Assembly: GCF_026262505.1 (NCBI RefSeq)
Contig: NC_067203.1
Location: 12,846,392-12,910,391 of the forward strand
Reading direction: 5' to 3'
Length of the DNA: 64,000 nt
Source: Trichomonas vaginalis G3
Taxonomy: Eukaryota; Parabasalia; Trichomonadida; Trichomonadidae
In this document: positions 55,058 through 64,000 of the stretch, piece by piece
How positions within the stretch are numbered: the first letter of the stretch is position 1
Layout of the letters: every line of letters begins with the position of its first letter
Program-made: the position numbers and the translations under genes
The notes under the pieces: generated by a model
What the model was told of the DNA's origin: nothing
What the model saw: only the letters and a program-made list of their open reading frames with translations
Databases searched by the model: none

Positions 55058-56347
55058 TTAAGCAGCTAATATATTTTCATGTCTTTGCTTCTTCTCTTTT
55101 GCGTTCCAAATCTTCACTGTATTGTCTTTTGACGTTGTTAAAATCTTATCACCCATATAATTCATATCCAGAGTTAAAATGATATCAGTATGAGATCTTA
55201 ATAACTCTTCTAGCTCACATGTCTCTGCGTTCCATACTCTTGCCGTTGTATCATCACTTGTTGTAATTAATTTGAATCCTTGAGGAGTAAATCTTACATT
55301 TCCTACTTCTGCTGCATGTCCTACACATGTTCCTATTAGTTCGCCTGTTTCAACATTCCAAATCTTTGCAGTTTTGTCACTTGATGCAGTTGCAACTTTT
55401 TTACCATCAACCGAAACGTTTGTATCAATTATAGGGCCTTCATGACCTTTCATTATGTATTGAGCCAACGATTGTCTGATATCCCAAACTCTCATACTTG
55501 AATCAAGAGAACTTGTGAAGATATGCTTTCCTTGTATATCAAAGTGCACATTTGATATCTCTGCTTTGTGTCCACGTAAAGTAAAAACGCATTCTCCGGA
55601 TCTGATGTCCCATAATCTTGCAGTGTTATCTGCAGAGCCAGAAATGAATAATGGCTCTGTATTACAAAATTCTAGGCACTGTATTTCGCCGGCATGCTCA
55701 TCAAATGTATGAATAGTAGCTCCTGTTTCGACATCATACAAAATACAGGAAGAATCAAAGGATCCTGACATGACGTATTTGGAAGTCGGATCAAATTTGA
55801 TTGTAATAACTTCTTTTGTATGGCCTGTGAGTAAATAAATACACTTTGCATTTTGAAGATCCCAAATTCGACAAGTTCGATCGTAAGATGATGTTGCTGC
55901 GAGATCTCCTACTGGATTATTAAAGCAACAATCGGAAACTGCGTTTGTATGGCCGTTTAAAGCGCAAATCATTTGTCCTTTTTCTGAATCCCAGATTTTT
56001 GCTGATCTATCATAAGAATATGTCATAAATATCTGTCCGTCTTTATTAAACTTTGATCCGATTATAGGCATAACGTGTGTTTTGAAAGTTTTTGGATTGC
56101 TATAATTACTATATTCGAGAAATTGAGCAGCTGTAAGTTCTTTCAAAGCTTTTTTGATCTGTGGTTCGTTATGGGAATTAAAATCATCATTATGAGTCAT
56201 GATTTCAACAGCTAATGCAGGAATATCTGTTAATAGAGTGAGTTCTGGGATATTTAAATTGCGTTTTGTCAATCTTCCATTGCTATCAAGCACTTCAGCA
56301 TATAATGCTGGTGGGTAAAAACGAGCATATAATTTTTGAAGTGCCAT
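55058..56347 (-). CDS. WD40 protein, DAW1/ODA16 orthologue
   Basis: 429 aa from ATG 56347; TCATTTTA 4-11 nt upstream supports this start over the ATG 13 codons earlier. The N-terminal ~90 residues match the DAW1-specific region (L-Y-A-R-F-Y-P-P-A, then L-x-I-P-E-L-T). Eight WD repeats follow (e.g. S-Y-D-R-S-A-K-I-W-D, S-Y-D-R-T-C-R-I-W-D, S-A-D-N-T-A-R-L-W-D, S-S-D-K-T-A-K-I-W-N, K-D-N-T-V-K-I-W-N). DAW1/ODA16 is the cargo adaptor that carries outer dynein arms into cilia by intraflagellar transport. Length matches the family (~415 aa). Confidence 0.85.
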   Translation of the reverse strand: MALQKLYARFYPPALYAEVLDSNGRLTKRNLNIPELTLLTDIPALAVEIMTHNDDFNSHNEPQIKKALKELTAAQFLEYSNYSNPKTFKTHVMPIIGSKFNKDGQIFMTYSYDRSAKIWDSEKGQMICALNGHTNAVSDCCFNNPVGDLAATSSYDRTCRIWDLQNAKCIYLLTGHTKEVITIKFDPTSKYVMSGSFDSSCILYDVETGATIHTFDEHAGEIQCLEFCNTEPLFISGSADNTARLWDIRSGECVFTLRGHKAEISNVHFDIQGKHIFTSSLDSSMRVWDIRQSLAQYIMKGHEGPIIDTNVSVDGKKVATASSDKTAKIWNVETGELIGTCVGHAAEVGNVRFTPQGFKLITTSDDTTARVWNAETCELEELLRSHTDIILTLDMNYMGDKILTTSKDNTVKIWNAKEKKQRHENILAA

Positions 56348-56351
56348 AATA

Positions 56352-56359
56352 TAAAATGA
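56352..56359 (-). promoter_or_regulatory. initiator-like TCATTTTA
   Basis: Minus-strand TCATTTTA 4 nt before ATG 56347; decides the start of the DAW1 gene. Confidence 0.5.
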
Positions 56360-56541
56360 AGACAATACATGTATGATTGTATTCAAAATGATCTAATTAA
56401 ACATAATCTCAAATGAATAATAACATCTCAATAAATTTCAAAACAATATAATTTTAATAGATATATCTAAAGTTCACAATAAAATATTAGGTGATTTTAG
56501 AACTTTTAAATCTTTATTTTCAAACAAAAATAACATAAAAA

Positions 56542-59058
56542 TTAATTTGATCTTGGATTGATTCTTCTTAAAACTTCAGCAGTGTTAGAAACAATATCTT
56601 TATCAGGTGCCACTTTAGGATCGATCAGCTCCACCTTTGTCATCATCCTATATTCATCACAAACATCTACAATGGCTAATCTCAAATCATCATGAGCTTC
56701 TTTTTCTTTCTTATATTTGTATTTAAGTTTTTCATTATCATCCTGTAAAGTATCAAGCATCTCTTGTATTGCATCGAATTTATCTTCGCATGATAGTGAA
56801 TTATCACCCTTAATGTTTAAAATTCCTGTAACTCTTTGGTAGATAGTAGAAACTCTTACTTCTGCGTGTTTTTGTTCTCTCATTGCTACATTTTTTTGAT
56901 CAATATATGGCTGTTTCCATTCATGACCTTTCATTACACAAGATTGGATCATACTATCAGTTTCTTCAACTTTAAATGCGTCTGATAAATCCTTCTTGAA
57001 TTTAGCAAACTTATCAAATAGTTGTTGATAATCTTTTTCTTGTTTTTCGATTTTTTGTTTCATATTATTTAATTTTTGGTCAACTTCGTTTAATTGTTGA
57101 TGGCAGACCATTTCAAGCTGATCAAACAGTGTATCATGCTCTGTTGACGTACAGAATTGTAGTCTTAATTCAGCATCTTCATCTAAAATTGCGGAAATTC
57201 TATGACAAATTTCTGTTAATTTTTCGGCAAAAGGCATTTTCTTTGTTAACAAAGCCATTTTAGTTTGTCTCTTCTTTGCAGCAGCTTTATGTAATTCATT
57301 TGCTATATCACTGTTATTCATATTCTCTATTGTCTTGTTAGTTAATTGCGTGTACGCCTGCTTTAATTTTTCATTCAAAAGTTCATCATCTTTTTTGTGT
57401 TTTTCGATGATATTGTTTAAACTTTTGATTTTTACAGGGATAGAGTATAATTTATCAGAATACGAACCTTGGCCATCAGGAACAACTTTATCAATCAGAT
57501 TTCTTAAATCATTAATTGTTTTGTCTTTTCCTGGACAGTTCGGACAAATTTGAATTTTCTGAATTAATTCTCTCAATGCAACATTTAAACCAGGATCAGA
57601 TGAATCGTAATTCATGTGATATTCATCTAAAACACTACATAACATGCGTCTTAAATAAGTGGGGTCACCAACAACATTAAATCTTTCTAATTCCTTTTCG
57701 TATTCTAATTTATCTTCTTCTAATTTTTGAATGACTTTTTCCAAATCATTTATTTTTAATTTTTCTTGAATAATTTGTTCATCACGAGCTTTCATTCTCA
57801 TTTCTGCTGAATCAATGTTATTCTGACGCAATTGTTTCTCTTCAGCTAAAGAATCCTTTAAGTTCTTGATGTTTTTATTAGCATTATTTAATTTTCTGTT
57901 CAAGAATTCATTATTTACTTTCATAGCTTTTATTGCGTCTTCAAGAGTGTCTAAATTTGTTTCCATTTCAGTATCCATCTTAACACCATTGACTAATGAT
58001 GGTAAAACTCTGTTTAGAAAGTCATCAAACCTTGAATACATGTTTATTGCTCTTTCTGCCATTGTTAGTTCTTGTTCTTGTTTAGAATTGTTGAATTCCA
58101 TGTGATTTGGCCTGTTTGAGATCGGAACAAGTGGTTTAACAATGGAAAATGGTCCAGACATCTCTTGGAGAATTGGAGAAAGATATTTATTAATTTCATT
58201 TTTGATATCTTGAACTTGCTTCATTTGATCTGTAAATGAAAAGCTCGCTGATAATATAGATATCATATCGTTGCAGTATCCGATGGCGCCAAGCTTTAAT
58301 TTGTTAATTTCTGTTGATGGATGATCCGTTATAACGAAATCGTTTGCAAAAACTGAAGAAATGACACTTACAAACAATTTGATGTCATTTTTGAATGATG
58401 TGCACATATCAGTTTCGAAATGAGGAAAAGTTGGTGAATTAAACAAAGAACAAATGTTTTGGTATAAATTATTGCAGTTGGTTTGTATGCTAAGTACACC
58501 ACTTTCAACCATTTGACTTGGCTTCTTTTGACGCTCGTTAATTGTCTGAATAAAATCAAATGTTGACTTCAAACTACGGAATTTCACAGTTATTTCTTGT
58601 ATATGAGGCGGAGGATTCACATCTGCGTATTTATCGATGGTTTTTGATATGGAATTCCATGAAGTCGAAAATAACGTAAATGAATCTTTGCAAGAAAATG
58701 TACTTACAAGCTGATTTGTAATAGCTTGTCTCCTAACATCTCCTACTGTTGAATAATAATTAACGATGTCATTGTAAAACTCTGGAAAAGAATCTTGAAG
58801 TGCTTTAATTGATGGTTCTAGCTCTGATTTTACTTGCGGAATGACTTGGTTTTCTCCAATGACCTTTTGGATGATCTTTTCAAGTTCGTCAATCAGCTTT
58901 TTGACTTCTTGCATCGAATTAATTTCTTCAGATTGATAATCACTTGATTTTTTAGTTTTATCGCTGAATAGTTTCTGTATAGGAGATGATTTGACTTTAG
59001 TAATTTGAGGACTATTGCCAAGGCGCGAACTTCTTAACAACTTTCCTGAAGAACGCAT
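56542..59058 (-). CDS. long coiled-coil protein
   Basis: 838 aa. N-terminal ~30 residues are basic/Ser-rich (R-S-S-G-K-L-L-R-S-S-R-L-G). Residues ~35-340 are helical, possibly a bundle. Coiled coils occupy ~370-465 (N-N-A-N-K-N-I-K-N-L-K-D-S-L-A-E-E-K-Q) and ~640-770 (L-N-N-M-K-Q-K-I-E-K-Q-E-K-D-Y-Q-Q-L). A C-P-N-C-P pair lies near 500. No motor or membrane domain. It lies upstream of, and parallel to, the DAW1 and CIMIP2-like genes, so an axonemal or basal-body role is an open suggestion. Confidence 0.75.
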   Translation of the reverse strand: MRSSGKLLRSSRLGNSPQITKVKSSPIQKLFSDKTKKSSDYQSEEINSMQEVKKLIDELEKIIQKVIGENQVIPQVKSELEPSIKALQDSFPEFYNDIVNYYSTVGDVRRQAITNQLVSTFSCKDSFTLFSTSWNSISKTIDKYADVNPPPHIQEITVKFRSLKSTFDFIQTINERQKKPSQMVESGVLSIQTNCNNLYQNICSLFNSPTFPHFETDMCTSFKNDIKLFVSVISSVFANDFVITDHPSTEINKLKLGAIGYCNDMISILSASFSFTDQMKQVQDIKNEINKYLSPILQEMSGPFSIVKPLVPISNRPNHMEFNNSKQEQELTMAERAINMYSRFDDFLNRVLPSLVNGVKMDTEMETNLDTLEDAIKAMKVNNEFLNRKLNNANKNIKNLKDSLAEEKQLRQNNIDSAEMRMKARDEQIIQEKLKINDLEKVIQKLEEDKLEYEKELERFNVVGDPTYLRRMLCSVLDEYHMNYDSSDPGLNVALRELIQKIQICPNCPGKDKTINDLRNLIDKVVPDGQGSYSDKLYSIPVKIKSLNNIIEKHKKDDELLNEKLKQAYTQLTNKTIENMNNSDIANELHKAAAKKRQTKMALLTKKMPFAEKLTEICHRISAILDEDAELRLQFCTSTEHDTLFDQLEMVCHQQLNEVDQKLNNMKQKIEKQEKDYQQLFDKFAKFKKDLSDAFKVEETDSMIQSCVMKGHEWKQPYIDQKNVAMREQKHAEVRVSTIYQRVTGILNIKGDNSLSCEDKFDAIQEMLDTLQDDNEKLKYKYKKEKEAHDDLRLAIVDVCDEYRMMTKVELIDPKVAPDKDIVSNTAEVLRRINPRSN

Positions 59059-59523
59059 TCAATTTGGCGCCCAAAAAATTTTATCCAAAAAAATTATTTG
59101 AATTTTTGATGCGGAATAATTTTTTATTGCGGAATTAATGATCTTACTTGAAACTCAGGTGTTAGCAAATTTTATTGATAAATATTGGATTATGACATTA
59201 TTATGATCGATTTCTAATTTATTTTATTAATAAATGAAACAAGAGTTTCACTATAAATCACATTGCATATGTAAACTTGGTGCATGCAAACAAATCAACA
59301 AAAATACAGATTTTTATTCAAAATATTTTGATAGAACTGCTGTCGACCATCAACCTAGAGAGGATTGTTAATTAAATCCTGTATCTAATCTGTATGAATT
59401 CTTCATGTCCCTAGAGTGAGACATTTTTGGATAAAAAATTTGAAAATATCAAAATATTTAATGCACCAAGCCTGAAAATTTTGAATGTGTTCATTTTCTA
59501 ATTGATTAGATAATAAAACTAAT
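59059..59523. other. host intergenic region between divergent genes
   Basis: AT-rich; GGGCGCC lies 6 nt upstream of the coiled-coil gene's ATG. Nothing else recognised. Confidence 0.55.
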
Positions 59524-59544
59524 TTGCATCAGTTTAAAATTTCA

Positions 59545-60750
59545 ATGAAATTATCAGTAATTTCGCCAATACTTTATCGACTCGCTACATATATAAATGA
59601 TGATTATTGCATCTTAAACATTAATAGTGCTGTTTTTGAAGTTCCAATGCATCTTGCAATAAGTTTATGCAAGAAAATTCAACAAATTTATCTCACAGAT
59701 CATTCATGCCGTAAATTTAGCTTTATATGCGAATTAATTAATCAGAGTTCACTCGATTTACTTAGTGTTTTATTTAAAAATGGCACTCTAAACCTTGAAA
59801 TTGATGATGATACATGCTATGACTTATATTCAATAGGTGACACTTTAGGAATCGATGAATTAACAATCCCATACTTGGATAATTTTAGTGGAGACAAGCT
59901 TAACTTAAAAAATGTTTTTCAATTCTGCGAACTTCATAAGAAAGTATCATTTCCTCAGAAAGAAATGAATTTGATTATTGAAAATTTCTCGAAATTTGAA
60001 ATACCAACACTTGCTCGTTTTTATGAGAAAAATATCGATTTACTTGAATATTCTTTGAAGTCAGAAGCTCTTAAGTTAAATGATGAGGATCAGATAGCTA
60101 ATCTTCTCATATGCTTATCGAAACGTTCCTTAGAATTTTTAAGATTATTTAATTATGTATATTTGGACTTTTGCAGTAATGAAACATTCTCGAATTACGT
60201 CAATTTTATCGAAACTCTTATTGATGAGCCTAGGTTAAAGACTGCATTCTCATGTATTACAAAAGCTATTGATAAAAAGCTAGAAACAAGTTTAGTTCCA
60301 AAAAGCATTTATGTAAATAGCTTAGTTTACTCTCACAATGTAAAATATAGTTCAAGTTCTACCGGATCTTTGTCAGATCCTGTAGAATCTTTAGCTGATT
60401 CAAAAAATTCAAATTTCTTTACAGCCAATATTCCAAACTCATGGATAACTGCAGATTTGAAGGAAGGATCTATAATTCCAACCTCTTACCGAATCAAATC
60501 AAGAGATCAATCGAAATTAAACGTTATGCAATCGTGGAAATTGGAAGGAAAAACAGCTGATGGAAAACTCATAACGTTGGATGAGCAGAAAAATAATCCA
60601 ATAAATGCAAAAGAAACAAAAGAATTCAAATTGGAAACTAAAGAGAAATTCATTGGTTTTGTAATAACTCAAATTGATGCAAACACAAGCGGTAAGAATT
60701 TCATGTTCATCAACGAGTTCGATTTCAGTGGAGAAATTTATAAATTATAA
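59545..60750 (+). CDS. BTB-like plus F5/8-type C domain protein
   Basis: 401 aa from ATG 59545 (an in-frame ATG at 59524 would add 7 residues; TTTCA directly precedes 59545). Residues ~1-110 are BTB-like (I-N-S-A-V-F-E-V-P-M-H-L-A, L-C-K-K-I-Q-Q-I-Y). ~110-230 are helical, BACK-like. The C-terminal ~150 residues match F5/8C: W-I-T-A-D-L-K, P-T-S-Y-R-I-K-S-R-D, Q-S-W-K-L-E-G, and F-I-G-F-V-I-T-Q near F-x-I-N-E-F-D-F-S-G. Same family as 40703-42772 without the low-complexity linker. This domain pair is expanded in trichomonads; function unknown. Confidence 0.85.
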   Translation: MKLSVISPILYRLATYINDDYCILNINSAVFEVPMHLAISLCKKIQQIYLTDHSCRKFSFICELINQSSLDLLSVLFKNGTLNLEIDDDTCYDLYSIGDTLGIDELTIPYLDNFSGDKLNLKNVFQFCELHKKVSFPQKEMNLIIENFSKFEIPTLARFYEKNIDLLEYSLKSEALKLNDEDQIANLLICLSKRSLEFLRLFNYVYLDFCSNETFSNYVNFIETLIDEPRLKTAFSCITKAIDKKLETSLVPKSIYVNSLVYSHNVKYSSSSTGSLSDPVESLADSKNSNFFTANIPNSWITADLKEGSIIPTSYRIKSRDQSKLNVMQSWKLEGKTADGKLITLDEQKNNPINAKETKEFKLETKEKFIGFVITQIDANTSGKNFMFINEFDFSGEIYKL

Positions 60751-60833
60751 AGCTATGACTTCAATTATAGAAAGAATATGATGATTCATTGAAGAATTTA
60801 TGATAAGATCATTTTTCATTAATGTTAATGTAA

Positions 60834-60906
60834 GGTTTCGTAGCTCAGTAGGTAGAGCGTAGTGCTGATAACGCTAAGGTCTTGGGTTCGAGCCCCAGCG
60901 GAACCA
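60834..60906 (+). tRNA. tRNA-Ile (GAT)
   Basis: 73 nt. Acceptor GGTTTCG pairs with CGGAACC (one T-G). D arm GCTC-AGTAGGTA-GAGC. Anticodon arm TAGTG-CTGATAA-CGCTA (one T-G) gives anticodon GAT. T arm TTGGG-TTCGAGC-CCCAG. Discriminator A; no encoded CCA; followed directly by a T7 run. All stems pair, so it looks functional. Anticodon GAT is unusual for a eukaryotic nuclear tRNA-Ile, where AAT is the rule. Confidence 0.95.
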
Positions 60907-62646
60907 TTTTTTTGAAATAAAAGTGCTTTAGTGATTCGTAGTGCTTTCATTTTCGTAGCTTTGAGGTAATGCAAGGGCAAATGAAATAATTCTAACACAT
61001 GGATTTTATTGAAAATGCTATGTTTTGATAATCTTATAATATATAGCAGAATTTTAAGTTAACTTAAGTTATTCATTCCTTATTCCAAAATTCTGAACAT
61101 CGTGCATTTGGTTCCACTCTATTCATTTTTAAATTTTAAACTCCAAATAATTTAACAATTTCTGGTTTTGGTATATATATTTAGGATTTCCTATTAGTAG
61201 TGATTTTTGGGTAGTGGTTGTCATTATTTTTTGAAGTCTCGAATTGTTACTTGGATAACATGTAAAAATTATATAAAATCAATTTAAATTTTTTGCAAAA
61301 GTACAAGCTTCCCAATGAAATATTTTTGGATTCTACATATATGTATATATATAATGGGACTAATTTACAAGAATCCAAATTAAATTATTTAAACCATGCT
61401 CATTTTTAGAAGAAAATAATAATTGTGCCATATAAACATCATTGTTCATATAATAAAATTCAATCGGATCAGAAATGACGATATGAACGTGAAACCTTAA
61501 GGGTGCACACGAGAGGATCATGTAAACTTCAGAATTTAGAACCTTATTTTTAGGCATTATCTTGGCTACCTATTTAGGCTCGAAAAGCAAAAAATATCAA
61601 AAAATACAACTTGACTCCATTATGACCCTTTCATGGAGGTAGTTTTTATCCGCTAGTATTTTCCCTTTGAATCTCTTTACAATTCGAAATCAAATTCAAA
61701 ACTCAGTAGAAGAAAGGAAGAATCGACTTACTACGGTTGTAATACGAATAAATACATATATTTAATTATTTTTATTTACATAATAATTGTTTGAAGCTCA
61801 TATTCCATCAAATTTTTAAATAAAAACATTAAAATGTTGAAAATGTTCATATATTTTAATAGGGTTTTGGCACTTTATTGAGGAATTACTACATACATAG
61901 TCGAACTGAACTTGATATTTTGAAATTTAAATTATTTATCAAAATTAAAATTTAACTTGAAATTTATAATTATTTAGTCATATTTTGCATAATTCTAAGT
62001 AGATTTTGTAAAAAATCAAGAAAGAAAAATTTTAACGTGCTTTATTTTTTCTTTTTATAATAATACATATTATTATATAATTAACATATTCATAATGTTT
62101 CACCCTTTCAAAAATATAATCCTCCTCCTCTCAAATAAACGTACATACGGGTGGCCTCTTTTTTCAAAAAATTAAAATTTGAAATTTTGGGCTCAAATAT
62201 TAGAGATTTTTTCAACCTTCAACGATATATGTTGTCTATATCAGACCTCCTTTCTTTTTGATACTTAACATTGTTCCTAAATCTTAGCCGTTAAGGCTGT
62301 TCTGAAAATATTTTTTTTCGAAAAAATTCGAAAAAAATTCTTAAAATTCAAAAATCCCTTAATTCCTGAGGATTTTGGAAAAAAGTTTTTACATGAACAT
62401 GTGTATATTATATGAAGTATATTGATAAGGTAAAAATCAAATTTTATTGCATATTCATCGAGAAAATAAACTAACGAATCCCTCAAAATTGAGAGGGTAA
62501 TCCTCCTCCTCTCAAATAAACGTACATACGGGTGCACCCTTAATTTTAAAATGAAATTTTGAATCTTAAACATACAAAAATGAAAAAATCTTTGGGTTAG
62601 AAAACCCAAAGAGTTATTTATATAAGCATATATTATACTATCTGCA
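60907..62646. other. host intergenic region with a 37-bp direct repeat
   Basis: No gene. A 37-bp sequence (TAATCCTCCTCCTCTCAAAT...ACGGGTG) occurs twice, at 62117-62153 and 62498-62534. Open frames at 61360 and 62277 on the minus strand have no protein character. Confidence 0.6.
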
Positions 62647-64000
62647 ATGATTATTTTTACTATCTTACAAATATATCAGTATCAATACAATGATACTGAT
62701 GAAGGGAAAACCCTAACCAGAGTATTCTGGGACCGGACACAGAATGAGAAACCTTCAGGAGTTGTTGAAATAGATGATGATTGTCAAATAATTGGATCAT
62801 CTGTCTATACAAGAGGATACTTTTACTATGATTCTAAAATTACAGCTGTCAAATTCCATAATATTTCTCATTTAAAAAGATTAATGACTCTGCATTTAAG
62901 GACAATGAAGAATTAAAAGAATTTGAGTTTGATGCTTTTTCAAAATGTCAAATTAGAAGACTGAACTTGAGTATTTGTCGTAAACTAAAATTAATAAAAG
63001 ATAGTGCATTTTCTGATTCCAAAATTGATGTTTTAGCACTTCCAAGCTCAATAATAAGTTTTGGCGAAAGTGCATTCAGTGGATGTAGTAATTTGCGAGA
63101 AGTTCAGCTCCCATCCGATATCAATCTTAAAAAAATTTCCAGCGAACTATTTAAAAGTTGTAAATTTGAATCTTTTCGAATACCTGCGAAAGTTACAGAA
63201 ATAGATATGAGTGCATTTTATGGCTGCATATTTCTTAATGATTTGTCTATTGACAATGCAAATGAAAATTTTCGCATGGTGAACAAATGTTTTTATTCAT
63301 CTGATCTTAAAATTTTTTGTGGGGCAAATTCAAATGAAATAGATGTTATTTTATTATCTCAAATAGAAGAAATACAAGACTTTTCATTCTTTGGTTCCAA
63401 AGTTAAAACATTAGTGATTCCTTCATCAGTTAAAAGGATTGGAAGATTAGCATTCTGTTACTCAGTGATTCAAGAAATAACTTTCCCTGATGATTCACAA
63501 CTAGAAATTATTGATGAAGGTTCGTTTGCATATTGTTTTAATCTTAATTTAAATCTTTCTTCATTACAAAAGTTATCAGCAATTAAGACTCATTCTCTTT
63601 CATTTTGTAATTTACTTGGATTTCCAGAGAATGATGTTTATAAAGAAATATACCAATTTTATTTTATGATGCCATCAATTGAAATACCATCGCAAATTAC
63701 ATTCATTCATGATGATGCGTTTTCTTTTGCTCCATATCTATCAAATATTAATTTTAAAGGAGAAAGCAATTTAATTGTGATTGGAAAAAATGCTTTTAGT
63801 GGAAGTAAATTATTTAAAATTGAGATCCCAAAATCTACTGTGATAATCAATGATCGCGCATTTTATGGATGCTTAAATTTAAAATATGTCATTTTTAACG
63901 AAGATAGTAACTTAAAGTTTATTGGACAAGAAGTATTCTTATTATGCAATATTGCATTGTTTTATATCCCAAAAAATGTGATGAATATCAGCTTGAATGC
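62647..64000 (+). CDS. BspA-like leucine-rich-repeat protein, frameshifted and running off the window
   Basis: The first 77 codons (to about 62880) carry the usual N-terminal lead-in of trichomonad BspA-like proteins. One A missing from an A-run at 62873-62877 then shifts the phase. Coding continues open to the window end with LRR_5 (BspA) repeats of ~23 residues: S-A-F-S-G-C-S-N-L-R-E-V-Q-L-P, S-A-F-Y-G-C, I-P-S-S-V-K-R-I-G-R-L-A-F, N-A-F-S-G-S-K-L-F-K-I-E-I-P, R-A-F-Y-G-C-L-N-L-K. BspA-like proteins are a huge family in Trichomonas, some surface-exposed with adhesion roles. No signal peptide is evident. The C-terminus is not in the window. Confidence 0.85.

Noticed and set aside
61360-62609. 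Minus-strand frames in the last intergenic region
   Set aside because: They overlap the 37-bp repeats, lack coding character and start in low-complexity sequence.

Overview
The window reads as a contig from a parabasalid (trichomonad) protist, Trichomonas or Tritrichomonas type. The reasons are: very AT-rich, intron-free single-exon genes; short 5' leaders with initiator-like TCA-Y-W motifs 5-40 nt before several start codons; and a gene mix typical of these parasites (BspA-like leucine-rich repeats, BTB plus F5/8-type C proteins, ankyrin proteins, CK1 and AMPK-like kinases, an atypical Rab, a Pmp-like membrane protein). The species cannot be settled from the sequence alone. Two intact nuclear tRNA genes (Glu-TTC and Ile-GAT) lie in the host part.

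Region 1 (1-1582) is repetitive: a 21-bp heptad-encoding minisatellite, then four copies of a 112-bp satellite unit. Region 2 (1583-25740) is a 24-kb Maverick/Polinton virus-like transposon inserted in that satellite. It carries terminal inverted repeats with internal 121-bp tandem repeats, a protein-primed family B DNA polymerase, a retroviral-type integrase, an A32/FtsK-type packaging ATPase, a split double-jelly-roll-like major capsid protein, penton/minor-capsid candidates, a pVI-like basic protein and two KilA-N type proteins. It also carries a long fibre gene that joins collagen-like, coiled-coil, 'SKADK-N-H' and phage tail-collar modules. Gene order is compact, with divergent starts only 16-25 bp apart and back-to-back TAA-ATG junctions. 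Nearly every large gene carries one or more single-base indels, so the copy is either decaying or suffers from homopolymer errors in the assembly. I found no adenovirus-type maturation protease.

The element holds two features I have not seen described: a family of GC-rich double-hairpin micro-insertions (five sites, some inside genes), and composite terminal repeats in which outer and inner homologous arms are separated by unrelated inserts, one of them a second, different DDE integrase pseudogene.

Region 3 (25741-64000) is host chromosome with wide AT-rich intergenic gaps. In order it holds: Rab GTPase, tRNA-like pseudogene, beta-trefoil protein, condensation/acyltransferase-like protein, short Raptor homologue, a long gene-poor stretch, CK1 kinase with a CaaX end, AMPK-like kinase with an altered DFG motif, ankyrin pseudogene, BTB+F5/8C protein, SAPS-like helical protein, Pmp-like membrane protein, coiled-coil protein, tRNA-Glu, ankyrin protein, a broken unknown gene, PDI-like protein, ankyrin protein with a CaaX end, three neighbouring genes with flagellar flavour (CIMIP2-like, DAW1/ODA16, long coiled coil), a second BTB+F5/8C protein, tRNA-Ile, and a frameshifted BspA-like LRR gene running off the right edge.
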